64,000 bases of DNA from Dipteronia dyeriana (Eukaryota; Streptophyta; Magnoliopsida; Sapindales; Sapindaceae). This document shows positions 34,144-43,744 of this stretch, in pieces. The translations under genes and the position numbers were made by a program. Under the pieces are notes generated by a model. The model was not told the origin of the DNA. It was given only the letters and a program-made list of their open reading frames with translations, and searched no databases. Where the stretch lies: the NCBI GenBank assembly GCA_032871835.1, contig CM065296.1:7760001-7824000 (forward strand), read 5' to 3'. Within the stretch, counting starts at the first letter, position 1. Each line of letters opens with the position of its first letter.

Positions 34144-34860
34144 TGTTAACCGAAAATTCACTATGGGTGGGGAATTTTAATTAACACCCTCAATCAACAA
34201 CCTGGTAGGTAGTAGCAAGATAGTTACCTCGTACCATGATTAAAACAAAGCGAGTATGGCAAAAGGAAGAATAACAAGGTGTATTGTGTATAATGAGAAG
34301 GAATGTTTTATTAAGTATCGAATTCACTGATACAACAATGGAGACTCTCCCTTCTTTCTCTCTTTCATACACAGATGGCGTTGGCGAACTCGTTCTAGTA
34401 GATAAGTGGATATAACTCTTTGTATTAAAATGGTGAATGCTCTCTTTAGGTTATGGCGAATACTCTCTGATCTCTGGACTTATCCTGAGGATTTTTTTCT
34501 TTATTGTCAATCCCTTACTTCGAATTCTAACGTTGTATTTATCTACTATGATCCTTCCAATCAAATCCCTATAAGTTCAGCCAATTCATTTATAGTTATC
34601 GAAATTGATTGCCATTGATGAAGGCTGTCAATTAACGCGGGAGTTGCTCCCTCCAATTACGTGATGGTTTATGTCTGTATTTGAATTACGAATTAGTTGA
34701 CCTATTTGGTCTCATTTATGGCGCTTTAAATGGCGAAGGGGTTAACCCTTTTCTTCCACGTTGCTAGAGGAGAAACATTGATTCTGTACCTTCGGGGCGC
34801 GGTATCCTGGTGTGCAGATCTGCTCTTTCTATCGTGGCGCTTGTTCTAGCATGATGGTAC
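34144..34860 (-). repeat. Probable LTR fragment or solo LTR in the hAT gene
   Basis: The left edge TGTTAACCGAAAATTCACTA followed by TTAACACCCTCAATC matches the pattern at the LTR ends of element C (TGTTAACGAAAAATTTAC...TAACACCCTCAAGACC). It interrupts the transposase reading region. The other edge is unclear: hAT-like sequence seems to resume near 34860, and no matching TSD for GTAAG (34139-34143) was found. Confidence 0.45.
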
Positions 34861-35373
34861 AACTAAATATATAATATAATGAACACACCGTGGATGGAAG
34901 AAATAGTCCCCAGCTTGCGGGATTTTTCTTTCAATAAACAATGCAATAGAGCTAGTATTTACCAATGCATTACCTAATGTGATAGAAAGGATGTGTTGAG
35001 TTATTCATAAGTTTTTACAACATAAAGAATGACATTAAAATTATTTTTTACGGTATGTGCAAAATCTTTAGGACGAAAACCAAGATTTTTTTTTATGTAA
35101 CCTCAAATCAGAGTCTAAATAGTCTTATGACACATAAATAGTCATGTTTGGAACATGCGTTCCAAATATTGGAAGTTAATGCAATAGAGACAGTTAGATA
35201 CTGTAATTTAGCCATCAAGTCATCTCGTTGGGTTTTAAATCATTTTAACAAATCACTTCTAGTGATGTTTCTAGAATCAGTTTTGGGTTGGATGAATTCT
35301 TCATAAAAACATTGTCACCAAAATTTATCGGTTGATCAGATTATACAATGTAATTTACCATGCATTCTCTAGC

Positions 35374-35756
35374 CAGAGTCGGCCCTGAGTGGAGGGCCAG
35401 CATGGGCGCTCGCCTCGGGCTTAAGAAAAAAAGCCTATTTTTTTGTGTTTAGTGTAGAATTGAATGATTTTGGTTCAGATAAAAAAGGCCCCAAATATTT
35501 TTTTAAAAAGCCCAAACATTAAAAATAATAACAATAATAACAAATGGTCAAATTATCTGGATCAAGATCCCATATCTAGGTAATTAAAGTTTTTTTTTCT
35601 TTTACAAATCGATTTAAAGTTTTTCTTTTCTTTTTTTGATTCAACTTCAAAAAAAAAAATAGTCATATGTTGTGTACCGTATATGCTCATCTCCTCACAA
35701 GGGACCCATTTTTTAGATTTTGCCAAGAGACCTTCGAAAAGTCAGGACCGGCTCTG
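35374..35756. mobile_element. Small hAT-type MITE inside the hAT transposase
   Basis: Ends CAGAGTCGGCCCTG and (reverse complement) CAGAGCCGGTCCTG are near-perfect inverted repeats. Flanks TCTCTAGC (35366-35373) and TCTCTAAC (35757-35764) form an 8-bp TSD with one change. 383 bp, no coding content; GGGCCT and AAAAGCCC words recur. It splits the BED region from the rest of the transposase. Confidence 0.85.
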
Positions 35757-36164
35757 TCTCTAACATGTGCGGCATCGAAATGTCACATCGTAACGGACCC
35801 GTCTGGGTGCCGTTGTTGTAGTGTCTGACTGTTTGTGTGCAGACATGCATTTTTCCTTGTGCCTTTTCAAATGACTGGTTCCCCTATTGGAAGTGGCATA
35901 GTCCTTATAACAAAACTTACATTTAGCTCTTTTCATGATCGTACCATCTGGGTTTGTTATTTGGATTACGTCAAAACATTGTCATACTTCTGATCTCAAC
36001 TTTTTAGATTTGGGACGTGAAGTCGGTATGGCACCGGAATCAGAAGGTCCTAATGTCATTTTCGTCGGTTCGAAAAGGGCAAAATCATCGTTTTCCATTT
36101 TAAAAAGGTCTGAAAAATAAGGATGAGTATGAGTCATTTCCTACATTACAAATATTAACTCATT

Positions 36165-37200
36165 AGTCATTAAAAACTAAACATAAAATCATAAATATAC
36201 TAAGCATAAAACTATAAAAGCCATATATAATGATAAAAGTACTAAATAAAAATTTTAAAATTAATAACTAAAGTCTAAACATAAAATGGGAAATTTACTA
36301 ACAAAAAATATTAAAATTAACTACAAAACATAAAATGATAAATTTATTAAATAAAAATATTATAATTAATTACTAAACATAAAATGATAAATTTATTAAC
36401 TAAATAAAAATATTAAAATCAATAACTAAAGTGTAAACATAAAATGATAAATTTACTAACAAAAAGTTTTATAAATAAAATCTAAACATATAATTATAAA
36501 TTTTACTAACCAAAAATATTAAAACTAAAGTCTAAACATAAAATTATAAACTTACTAACCAAAAATATTAAAATTAATTACTAAACATAAAATGTTAAAT
36601 TTTCTAACTAAACAAAAATATTAAAATTAATAACTAAAGTCTAAACATAAAATTATAAATTTACTAACCAAAAATATTAAAATTAACTACAAAACATAAA
36701 ACAATAAATTTACTAAAAAAAATTATTCTTAATTACTAAACATAAAATGATAAATTTACTAACTAAACAAAAATATACTAAGCATAATTAAAAATATACA
36801 AATATTAAAATTAATTACCAGATATAAATTCATAAAATGATAAATTTACTAACAAAAAATATTAAAATTAATTACTAAACATAAAATCATACATTTACTA
36901 TGTAAACAAAAATATACTAAGCATAATTAAAAATATACAAATATTAAAATAATTACTAGACATAAATTCATAAAATGATAAATTGACTAAAATCTAAGAT
37001 TCTAAGAATAAATATTAAAATTTACAACAAAGCATACAAATATAAACTCATAAATATACTAAGCATAAAGTCATAAATATTAAATATTCGTAAAACCTAA
37101 AAATAAATATCAAAATTTATAACTAAGCATAAATATATTAAGTATAAATATAAAATTTTAAAACTAAAACACAAACTTAAATATTAACACTTAAAGAAAA
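36165..37200. repeat. A-rich degenerate tandem repeats in the hAT 5' region
   Basis: Repeated variants of CTAAACATAAAATGATAAATTTACTAAC followed by AAAAATATTAAAATTAA, spaced 40-90 bp, for about 1 kb. They lie between the transposase start and the terminus, where subterminal repeats of hAT elements occur. Confidence 0.7.
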
Positions 37201-37318
37201 AAAGTACCTTTGAACTTTGGTGTGTTGGTCCCTTAGTAGAGAGATTAGAGAATAACAGTTAGCTGATAGTAAATTAGTAATATAGTATTAGAATAGTAGA
37301 TTAGTAGTGTAGAGAATA

Positions 37319-37337
37319 GAGAGAGAGAGAGAGAGAG
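37319..37337. repeat. GA microsatellite
   Basis: A short run of GAGAGA repeats in the 5' region of the hAT element. Confidence 0.8.
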
Positions 37338-37486
37338 TAAGAATGAGAGATTGAGACAAAAGTGTATGAAAATTGGAATGGATAGGAGTGTTTATAGAAA
37401 AATTTGAAATGTGGGTAAAAATAAAAAATAGAAGACATGAGGAGGCAAAAGGTAATTTTTGGTTAAAATTTTAAATTTGGCAGTTG

Positions 37487-37493
<7 letters not shown>

Positions 37494-37577
<84 letters not shown>
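37494..37577. repeat. (TA)n microsatellite, ~84 bp
   Basis: An uninterrupted TA run near the hAT terminus. The open frame read through it (alternating Ile and Tyr) is an artefact. Confidence 0.95.
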
Positions 37578-37579
<2 letters not shown>

Positions 37580-37776
37580 GGGCATCCAACGGTCAGCCCG
37601 CTGTGCCAACCGTTGAGCATGGCACGTCGGCGTGTCGGGCAAGCAAGACGGGTCTTGACCTAAGGCCCAGCACGTGCCACACATGGGGACAGTGCCTGGA
37701 ACGACCTGCCATCCTTAGCAGGCCGACCGGGCCGGACACACCAGACTTGACCAATTTTGACACCATTAGTACCAAA

Positions 37777-38062
37777 CGAGCAAAAGTTAGTAAAATTTTC
37801 AATTGTCACCGGTAATGTTTTACAAGTACTAGTTTGATTCAAATCGAAATAAAAAATATTATTTTGATGTGAATGAACCAATAAGAATATAATTTTTTGT
37901 TTCTCTAAACCAGATCGCCGACAGACCAAATAGTTTTTCAAACTATATGAATGATTTCACATTTCTCTTTTATTTTTTAGATTGTTATTTATTTCTATTT
38001 AAAATTATTTAAAGTTAATTGGGTTTATATCCACATAAAAAAATTTAATTGGGTTTGACTAG
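37777..38062. other. MITE right end and AT-rich spacer
   Basis: The first ~10 bp (CGAGC...) complete the split MITE. The rest is AT-rich DNA without recognised features, up to the truncated LINE. Confidence 0.45.
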
Positions 38063-38065
38063 AAT

Positions 38066-39146
38066 ATGATAAAACTAAATTGTAAGTCAGCTTATGGCGA
38101 TCTGCTTAATGCTAGTTACTCTTCTCCTTTACCCTGGAAGTTTATTTGGGATATCAAGCTCCCTCATAGAGCTCAACACTTTCTCAAGGTTCTTTTACAT
38201 GAATTCTTACTAATCATCAGAGGGATATGTGTGGGATGGATGTTGATGTTTCTTGTCTGAGATGTAAGGGTGGTATTGAAACTGTACGTTGATCATCTAT
38301 TACATTGATGTAAGGTCCCTATTGCTATGTTGGAGGAGGTTTGTAAAGGAATAACTTCCTCCAACTCTTTTAAGGGTGATCTTGATACTTGGGTTGTTGA
38401 GAATTTACATAATGGCAAGTTGGGGTCTAGAATTCTTCCTCACAATTTGGTTTTTGCTAATGTTCTTTGGTTTCTTTGGAAATGGAGATGTCACCAGGTC
38501 TTTGATATTGATTTCGTTTTTTTTCTCCATCGCTACATTATATTAGGGGTTGCTAAAGAGTGGCTGGATGCTAACTTTAATGGTTATAGTAAGGAAACTA
38601 TATGTATTCCGGTTAGGTGGTGGCCTCCTAGTGAATGATGGGTTAATCATTAAGCTGAATGTTGATGACAGCTGTGATAAAGGTTCGAGCACCATTACTG
38701 TTGGTGGAGTGTTGAGAAATCATTTGAAAAAGCGGTTGAATGGTTTTGTGTTGAATAAAGGTGTTGGCAGTGTTTTAGACGTTGAGCTTTAGGGGTTATT
38801 TGAGGGTCTCTCCTTGGTTTAGAATTCTGGGTATAGGCGTGTCATTATAGAAACTGATTCATTAACTATTGTGCAGCTTCTTTCTCAAGCCTCCATCTTT
38901 AATCATCGCATTTATAGTATTATTCAAAGTTGTAAAGGCCTTATTGCTGCTGATTGGGATTGTAGAGTGCAGCATGTCTTCCGAGAATGGAATAGAGTGT
39001 CATATGGTTTAGCTCGCCTGGGTCATGGTAAAAAGATTGGCATTCGGTTTTTTGATGATCCTCCCCTTGAAATCATTATTGTGTTTGAAGCAAACGCTAG
39101 TTGCTTAACTTGTTTCAGGCTCTGTTCTGTTTCCTATTTTGTCTAG
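38066..39146 (+). pseudogene. 5'-truncated plant LINE (zf-RVT and RNase H part)
   Basis: 38066-38220 reads CKSAYGDLLNASYSS, WKFIWDIKLPHRAQHFLK, the zinc-binding segment after the reverse transcriptase of plant L1-type LINEs. After a frameshift near 38630 comes the RNase H domain: IIKLNVDDSCDKGS (catalytic Asp), GGVLRNHLKK, VLDVEL (Glu), VIIETDSLTIVQLL (Asp), then VFREWNRVSYGLARLG. Two stops replace Trp by TAG (VEL-stop-GLFEGLSL and SLV-stop-NSG), both explained by single G-to-A changes. The reverse transcriptase and everything 5' is missing, as usual for LINEs. The 3' end near 39190-39215 adjoins element B. Confidence 0.82.
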
Positions 39147-39219
39147 TTTCTTTTCAAGGTTTGTTGCCCTCCAGTGTACCAAAAAATTGTAATCAAAATA
39201 TGTGAATAATTGTGATATG

Positions 39220-39833
39220 TGTGGTTGGTCGAACGATAGTTAGTATGGATCGGCTCAAATTTGGGCTAGGACCAGGCAGTTTGGGTTAGCTTGTAGAATT
39301 AGATGTATAGAACCGGCAAAAAAGATGAAAACAACAGAAAATAATGTAGAAAAAAGATCAAAAGAAATAGGGGGTTGGAGATCGTGATTGAACCTTAGGT
39401 GAGCTTGGGCTGAGCTTTAATGAAACTGACGGTGGGGCTAAAGTTTAGTAATCGAGTTCTGGTGACCGGAGTTTCAATTTGATCAGAATTTCAGCTAGTA
39501 ATAGCGTGAGTGATGCAGAGGAGAAAAAATTAGAATCCTTTTTTTTATGAATAGAGGATTTTATTTATAGGCTACTCAAGCCAATGTACATTTGAAGAGT
39601 TGAAGAAAATCCCTGAGATCCTAGCCAGATCTTACAGGGTTACACAATTTAAAACTGGTTTGAATTTGTAATCCACGACTATCGTTGTTGAGTCCCAGAA
39701 AGAGACCAAGTCAATCAGAAATCATGACATAAAAATTTGGGTCAACCCGGGTCGTTGGGTCTGATCCAAACTTGATCCACAACTGTTGATGAGCTTTGGA
39801 TTTTAGGCCTAAAGGCCATTTTTGGTTACTACA
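39220..39833 (-). repeat. 3' LTR of element B
   Basis: Plus-strand reading starts TGTGGTTGGTCGAACG and ends GGTTACTACA, with a close copy at 53656-54243. A TATA-like box (CTATAAATA on the minus strand) lies near 39563-39575. Next to it, 39834-39852 on the minus strand holds the polypurine-rich GGAGAGTGGGGTACAAAC. Confidence 0.92.
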
Positions 39834-40192
39834 GTTTGTACCCCACTCTCCAAAGAGGAAAACTCCGAGTTAGAGAGTGTAGTCTTTCGATCGAGTCAAG
39901 TGACGATCCGACCGTGAGTCAAGTCAAGCCTTGATCTGGCATGATATTAAGCGGGACAACTGATGTACGCATCTGTAATTCATCGACTGGTTTGTGGGCT
40001 AAATGGCTCTATTTAAAGGTCTTGGTGTTTCAACTTCTTGGGCAAATGTGACTCTTTGTTTTTAGCCCGATTTCCTTTGTTGATCACTTTTATCAAGAAA
40101 GTTAAATTTCAAACAAACTCAAGTTTGATTACCCTGGTTAGTTGATAGCCACAAAAGTCGCGACACGTGGGCAATCGAGTTAAAACGTGGGT

Positions 40193-40204
40193 ATGTATAA
40201 AAGA
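40193..40204 (+). promoter_or_regulatory. TATA-like box of the element B antisense gene
   Basis: TATGTATAAAAGAAAC lies upstream of the antisense frame at 40687, on the same strand, preceded by CGACACGTGGGC (a CACGTG core) at about 40160. The ~480-nt gap to the ATG could contain a leader intron (acceptor-like CATTTGTCAG just before 40672). Confidence 0.45.
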
Positions 40205-40686
40205 AACTTCCTCTCCAATTCTTTAACTTCAAAATTACTTAAATCATAGAAACTCTGCCTCTGAAATCTTTGGTGATCTCTGCAATTTCTTTACAATCTT
40301 CATAATGTAAACATCAAGGTATGTAATGATATTCCATTTTTTTTCCTTTAACAGAGACTTAATTTTTCTATTTTTTAGGAAATAGAAACCAGTGTATTGA
40401 TTTTTTGGATTTCCAGAAATATCAGTTTGTCCTTCGTTGTTCTTCATGTTTTTCTTGCAATCCTTTAGCATAAAAAGTAATTTTAATGGATTAGATCCAT
40501 TTAGGCAGTGTTAGATTCCATGTAGATTTTTTTTTTCGTATTATCATTATGGATTTTGCAGTCGATTGACTGGAGGTTAAAGAGAGTAAACCTAAATGTT
40601 GATCTTTAGATCTATAGGTATTGATTTCACTTTTGGTTTATGCTTGACTCTTGCATTTTTTGCATTTGTCAGCATCTGAAAAAGTC

Positions 40687-41205
40687 ATGTCGGACGACAA
40701 TGCAATTTCGAGTCCAGGGATTACTTGGACCCCTAATGCATCCAGAAACGATATCGAAGGGGTTGTTGAAGTTGATTCACAAGATGTTAGCCTACAAGTT
40801 ACTTTAGTCGACCCTTCTTTAGTACTAGATGAAGTGAGTTCTTCCCAAATGGAACTCGTTAGAGTCGTTGAACATGAAGTCGACTACACAAAATACATAG
40901 AGGGAGAAGAACCGTCATTCTCTGGTAGATCATTAGGTATATTAGCAGGCAAAAATCCAACGAGCATGTATTCTTCTGATGACATGGATACTTTGAGAAC
41001 GTTATATGGTATTCTTGAAAACGTTAAATTAAGGCCTGCTAAGGAGCATGAACGACCCGATTGGGATATTCCTAGATGTACATGCTTTTATGAATACAAC
41101 TTTCGTCAAGGGTTTAGGTTCCCAGTTCCCTCATTAGCACGTCGATTGCTAATTTACTACCGACTTGCTCCTGATCAATTAATGCCAACACTTGGAGGAT
41201 ACTGA
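40687..41205 (+). CDS. Antisense ORF of Tat element B
   Basis: Frame of 172 residues, opposite in direction to gag-pol and lying between integrase and the 3' LTR. It starts MSDDNAISSPGITW, is acidic in the first half, and ends with FYEYNFRQGFRFPVPSLARR followed by LLIYYRLAPDQLMPTLGGY. This last block resembles the putative gypsy-type transposon domain (PF04195-like) found in antisense ORFs of Tat elements. Function is unknown for the family. The frame stops just after the domain starts, while element C keeps more of the downstream part, so this copy is probably truncated by its stop at 41203-41205. It may start at 40651 in the same frame, but 40687 has the better acidic start. Confidence 0.65.
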   Translation: MSDDNAISSPGITWTPNASRNDIEGVVEVDSQDVSLQVTLVDPSLVLDEVSSSQMELVRVVEHEVDYTKYIEGEEPSFSGRSLGILAGKNPTSMYSSDDMDTLRTLYGILENVKLRPAKEHERPDWDIPRCTCFYEYNFRQGFRFPVPSLARRLLIYYRLAPDQLMPTLGGY

Positions 41206-41520
41206 CAAGTCTCACTATTTTACGTGAGAAATACAACTTTAATTTTGGTTTAGGTTCACTTCTATATAATTATTATTTGAAGGAACATATCAGCGAGAAG
41301 GGTCGATTTTCACTGATCTTGTGGTCTAATGCGAAACCACTCATCACAGACCTCACGACATATGACTGTAGGTGAAAAAATACCTATTTCTTTGCCAAAG
41401 ACCCTCTGGTTGACGGTCCCTTTAGGAATGAGAAGCATATGTATAATAGAATATAATTTGGAATATATACGATGAGTTCCTCTATTGTTGATTAGTTGAA
41501 GTAGTCTTTAGTGTTTTCAA
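41206..41520. other. Boundary between antisense gene and truncated integrase in B
   Basis: About 300 bp with weak continuation of antisense-gene-like sequence (FYVRNTTLILV) and no integrase core. The integrase catalytic domain is missing from B, so a deletion probably lies in or beside this stretch. Confidence 0.45.
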
Positions 41521-41521
41521 G

Positions 41522-42216
41522 TCATTTGACTTTAGTTTTTTTCATTGTAGAAATATCAGACGTAGTCGACTTGCCCAAGTGCGATGACACAGTCGGTCGT
41601 ACGGATAGAGTCCTATTGATTCCATAAAGAGAAAAAATTTGGAAAGTGTTGATGGAAGAAGGTAACCTGGAATTAAACATACCTGGTGGGAGATGAGACA
41701 TTTGTGCAAATCTTTGACATTTGTCATAGTTCTTCACATATGTCTGTGAGTCGAACGACATTGTTGGCTAGTAATATTCGGCTCTAGTAATATCCGGCTC
41801 TAGTAATATCCGGCTATGCTTACTCTGTTTGACAAACTTCTCGCACCTGAATGGTTCTCGCATTCTTCATAGTGGAGGCTTTTGAGGATGTCGTACGCCT
41901 CTTCAGGTGTGACATATCTCAAATATGGTCCTGTAAATAATTTTTTGTAAAGCTTGCCATATAGAATGCAAAACTTGGCTGACTTGGCCTTTATTTTTCT
42001 TTCTTTAGCTCTACAGTATGGTAATATATCTGTTTTCAAGTAGTTTCTAATTGGATCTATCCAACTCAAATCATTATCAATTGATGTCATATTTTCTTCG
42101 TATATTACAGGTTGCATTAGATGCACTATGGGTATAGATTTAGGGTTGTTTGTCTGGGATGTCGATCCTAGGTTAGCTAGGGCATCTGCTCTGGAGTTTT
42201 CAGACCTTGGTACCTA
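41522..42216 (-). pseudogene. Element B: end of RNase H and integrase zinc-binding part
   Basis: Continues the pol frame interrupted by element C: VPRSENSRADALANLGS (end of the second RNase H), then YCRAKERKIKAKSAKFCILY, LRYVTPEEAYDILKSLHYEE, CENHSGARSLSNRVSIAGYY and SFDSQTYVKNYDKCQRFAQM, the His/Cys zinc-binding part of integrase. It runs into FSLYGIN (usual MWGID/MWGVD, so the first catalytic Asp is already Asn) and then stops matching: the catalytic core is gone. Confidence 0.85.
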
Positions 42217-43354
42217 TGTTAACGAAAAATTTACTCGGGATGAGAAATTTCAGCTAACACCCTCAAGACCGCTACTACGGAGGTGGCGGTCGGGGTAGGT
42301 ACCCCGTGCCTACCTTGTCGAATAAATGAGGGTATTTAAACGTGAATACAATGAAAATGGGAATATAGCTCTTTATTACAGATCGTGTATGCCATACAAA
42401 AATGTCTCAAACTCTCTCAATCTCGCTGGGATACAGTAGGATGGCTACCCCGTGCCTGTCAAATAGTAGAATACAACAACAACCATGTTATAATTACAAA
42501 ATTTAGGCCAAGAACCTCTCCTTACTCACCATTTTGCTTTTCTTTTATTAGTTGTCCCTCATTCTTCGTTCACGTACTGCGTATTTATACACAGTCTGAA
42601 TAGGTTTAGCTCGTGATCCTTCCGCCACTATTTTCTAAATCTAATCCCCCTTTATCAGGCGAGATCTATTATTTTGAATGTTATTGACTTTGTTTTAATG
42701 ACGGGGGCTGAGGATATCTTTAGAGATAAGTTAGTTTCCTCTTTGGACTCAACCACTTGCCATGCACGTACACAGTGTTTCAACGTTCGATAGAGTGTGG
42801 ATATGATCCTGTGTTCCTTCATGGTACGATTCCTCATGGAGGTTATCATGTATAACGTTTAATGTTTTGTAGTGCGGGGTAGATTCATGCCCTGTCCTTA
42901 GTACTAGGAGTTTGGCTAGACCCTTCCATATCCCTTGGAACTTGAGGTGGCTGCGCAGACGCTTTTTGGTGGGAATAAAACTTTGGCGAGCTTCGTCCCA
43001 TCTGTCTAGATGGGTTCGAATCTTCCTTCAGAGAGACGAAGTAGTACTGTAGTGCAAACTGGGCACCTAATGGGTATCTCTCTGTGCTTGGAGAGGATGA
43101 TTGGCTTCTGGAGAGGGTATAAGGTAGTTTCGACCTCGGAGAGCCTTGATTTTGGTGGAAGGAGCTCGACTCGTTTGTGTCGGGCTTTACCTTAGATGCT
43201 TCCTGAGCTCGAAAACCTTTCCCTGCTTTTACGGGGTGGTTCCAAAGCTAGGCCCCAGGAACCAGGGTTCCAGGATAGATGATCTCGGGCTTGGATTCAG
43301 GCTAGGAGAGTGGAAAATTTCTCTTTGGTCCCTAGCCAAATTTCGCTATTAACA
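42217..43354 (-). repeat. 3' LTR of element C (1138 bp)
   Basis: Plus reading starts TGTTAACGAAAAATTTACTC and ends CGCTATTAACA. A TATA-like box on the minus strand (TGTATAAATACGC) lies near 42579-42591. The copy at 47230-48365 matches along its whole length. Confidence 0.93.
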
Positions 43355-43600
43355 GAAGTCCCCTTTGACTTGAACTCCGATGATTGAGTTGGGGTTGAGT
43401 CAGATTCCTTATTTTAATTAGGAAATTTTCCCTCTTTTATCGTTACAAAATCTCGGTAGAAATCTCCTCATCAATTATACCAATGACGTGGCAGGAAAAA
43501 ACCAGTGTATTCCCCAAGATAATCAGGTTATGTTACGGCCGTTCAGGCGATTCGAGGCAATCCCACCAAAGATTTCGTTGATGTCACTGCTTCTCCCACC

Positions 43601-43611
43601 TCTATTTAAAC
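43601..43611 (+). promoter_or_regulatory. TATA-like box of the element C antisense gene
   Basis: CTCTATTTAAACC followed by a CT-rich leader (CTTCTTCATCACTTTCCTCA) lies about 140 bp upstream of the antisense ATG at 43745. This looks like a plant promoter and leader facing opposite to gag. Confidence 0.45.
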
Positions 43612-43744
43612 CAAACTTCTTCATCACTTTCCTCACGCTTCACTTTTAAACTTCAAGATTTTAAAAATCCCTATCTTTTGCAAACCTCTTTAGCTACGCC
43701 TCTGTCCTTTCTCTTTATCTTAGCCTCCAAACCCTATTCAATTA

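Larger units (their letters stand above)
33110..36097 (-). pseudogene. hAT transposase pseudogene (BED finger to dimerisation domain)
   Basis: Minus-strand order: start MENDDFALFEPTKM at 36097; a BED zinc finger at about 35985-35830 (AKCKFCYKDYATSNRGTSHL, KRHKEKC) with a TGA where EVW is usual; then, after the nested MITE, SRNITRSDLLK at about 35260 and LTSNIWNACSKHDYLCVI at about 35170; further on WYVTKIFVEFLKVFYDVTVT at about 33990; finally the dimerisation motif DVLVIPVYTVSSEQALNTSG (RIIEPRISFLSLEMV follows) around 33370-33265. Stops and frame changes occur between these blocks, and two insertions split them. The order and motifs are those of zinc-finger BED/RICESLEEPER-like hAT transposases. 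Inactive. Confidence 0.85.
32641..37768 (-). mobile_element. hAT transposon (5.1 kb) with exact 8-bp TSD GTACCAAA
   Basis: Flanked by GTACCAAA at 32633-32640 and 37769-37776. Ends are TAATGCTG on the left and CACCATTA on the right (reverse complement TAATGGTG), short imperfect inverted repeats of hAT type. Just inside both ends are GC-rich GGTCGGCCCGGCCC and GGCCGACCGGGCCGG stretches, common near hAT termini. The transposase is on the minus strand and broken. Three further sequences are nested inside. Confidence 0.88.

Noticed and set aside
37463..37684. Frame with long Ile-Tyr alternation
   Set aside because: Read through a TA microsatellite.
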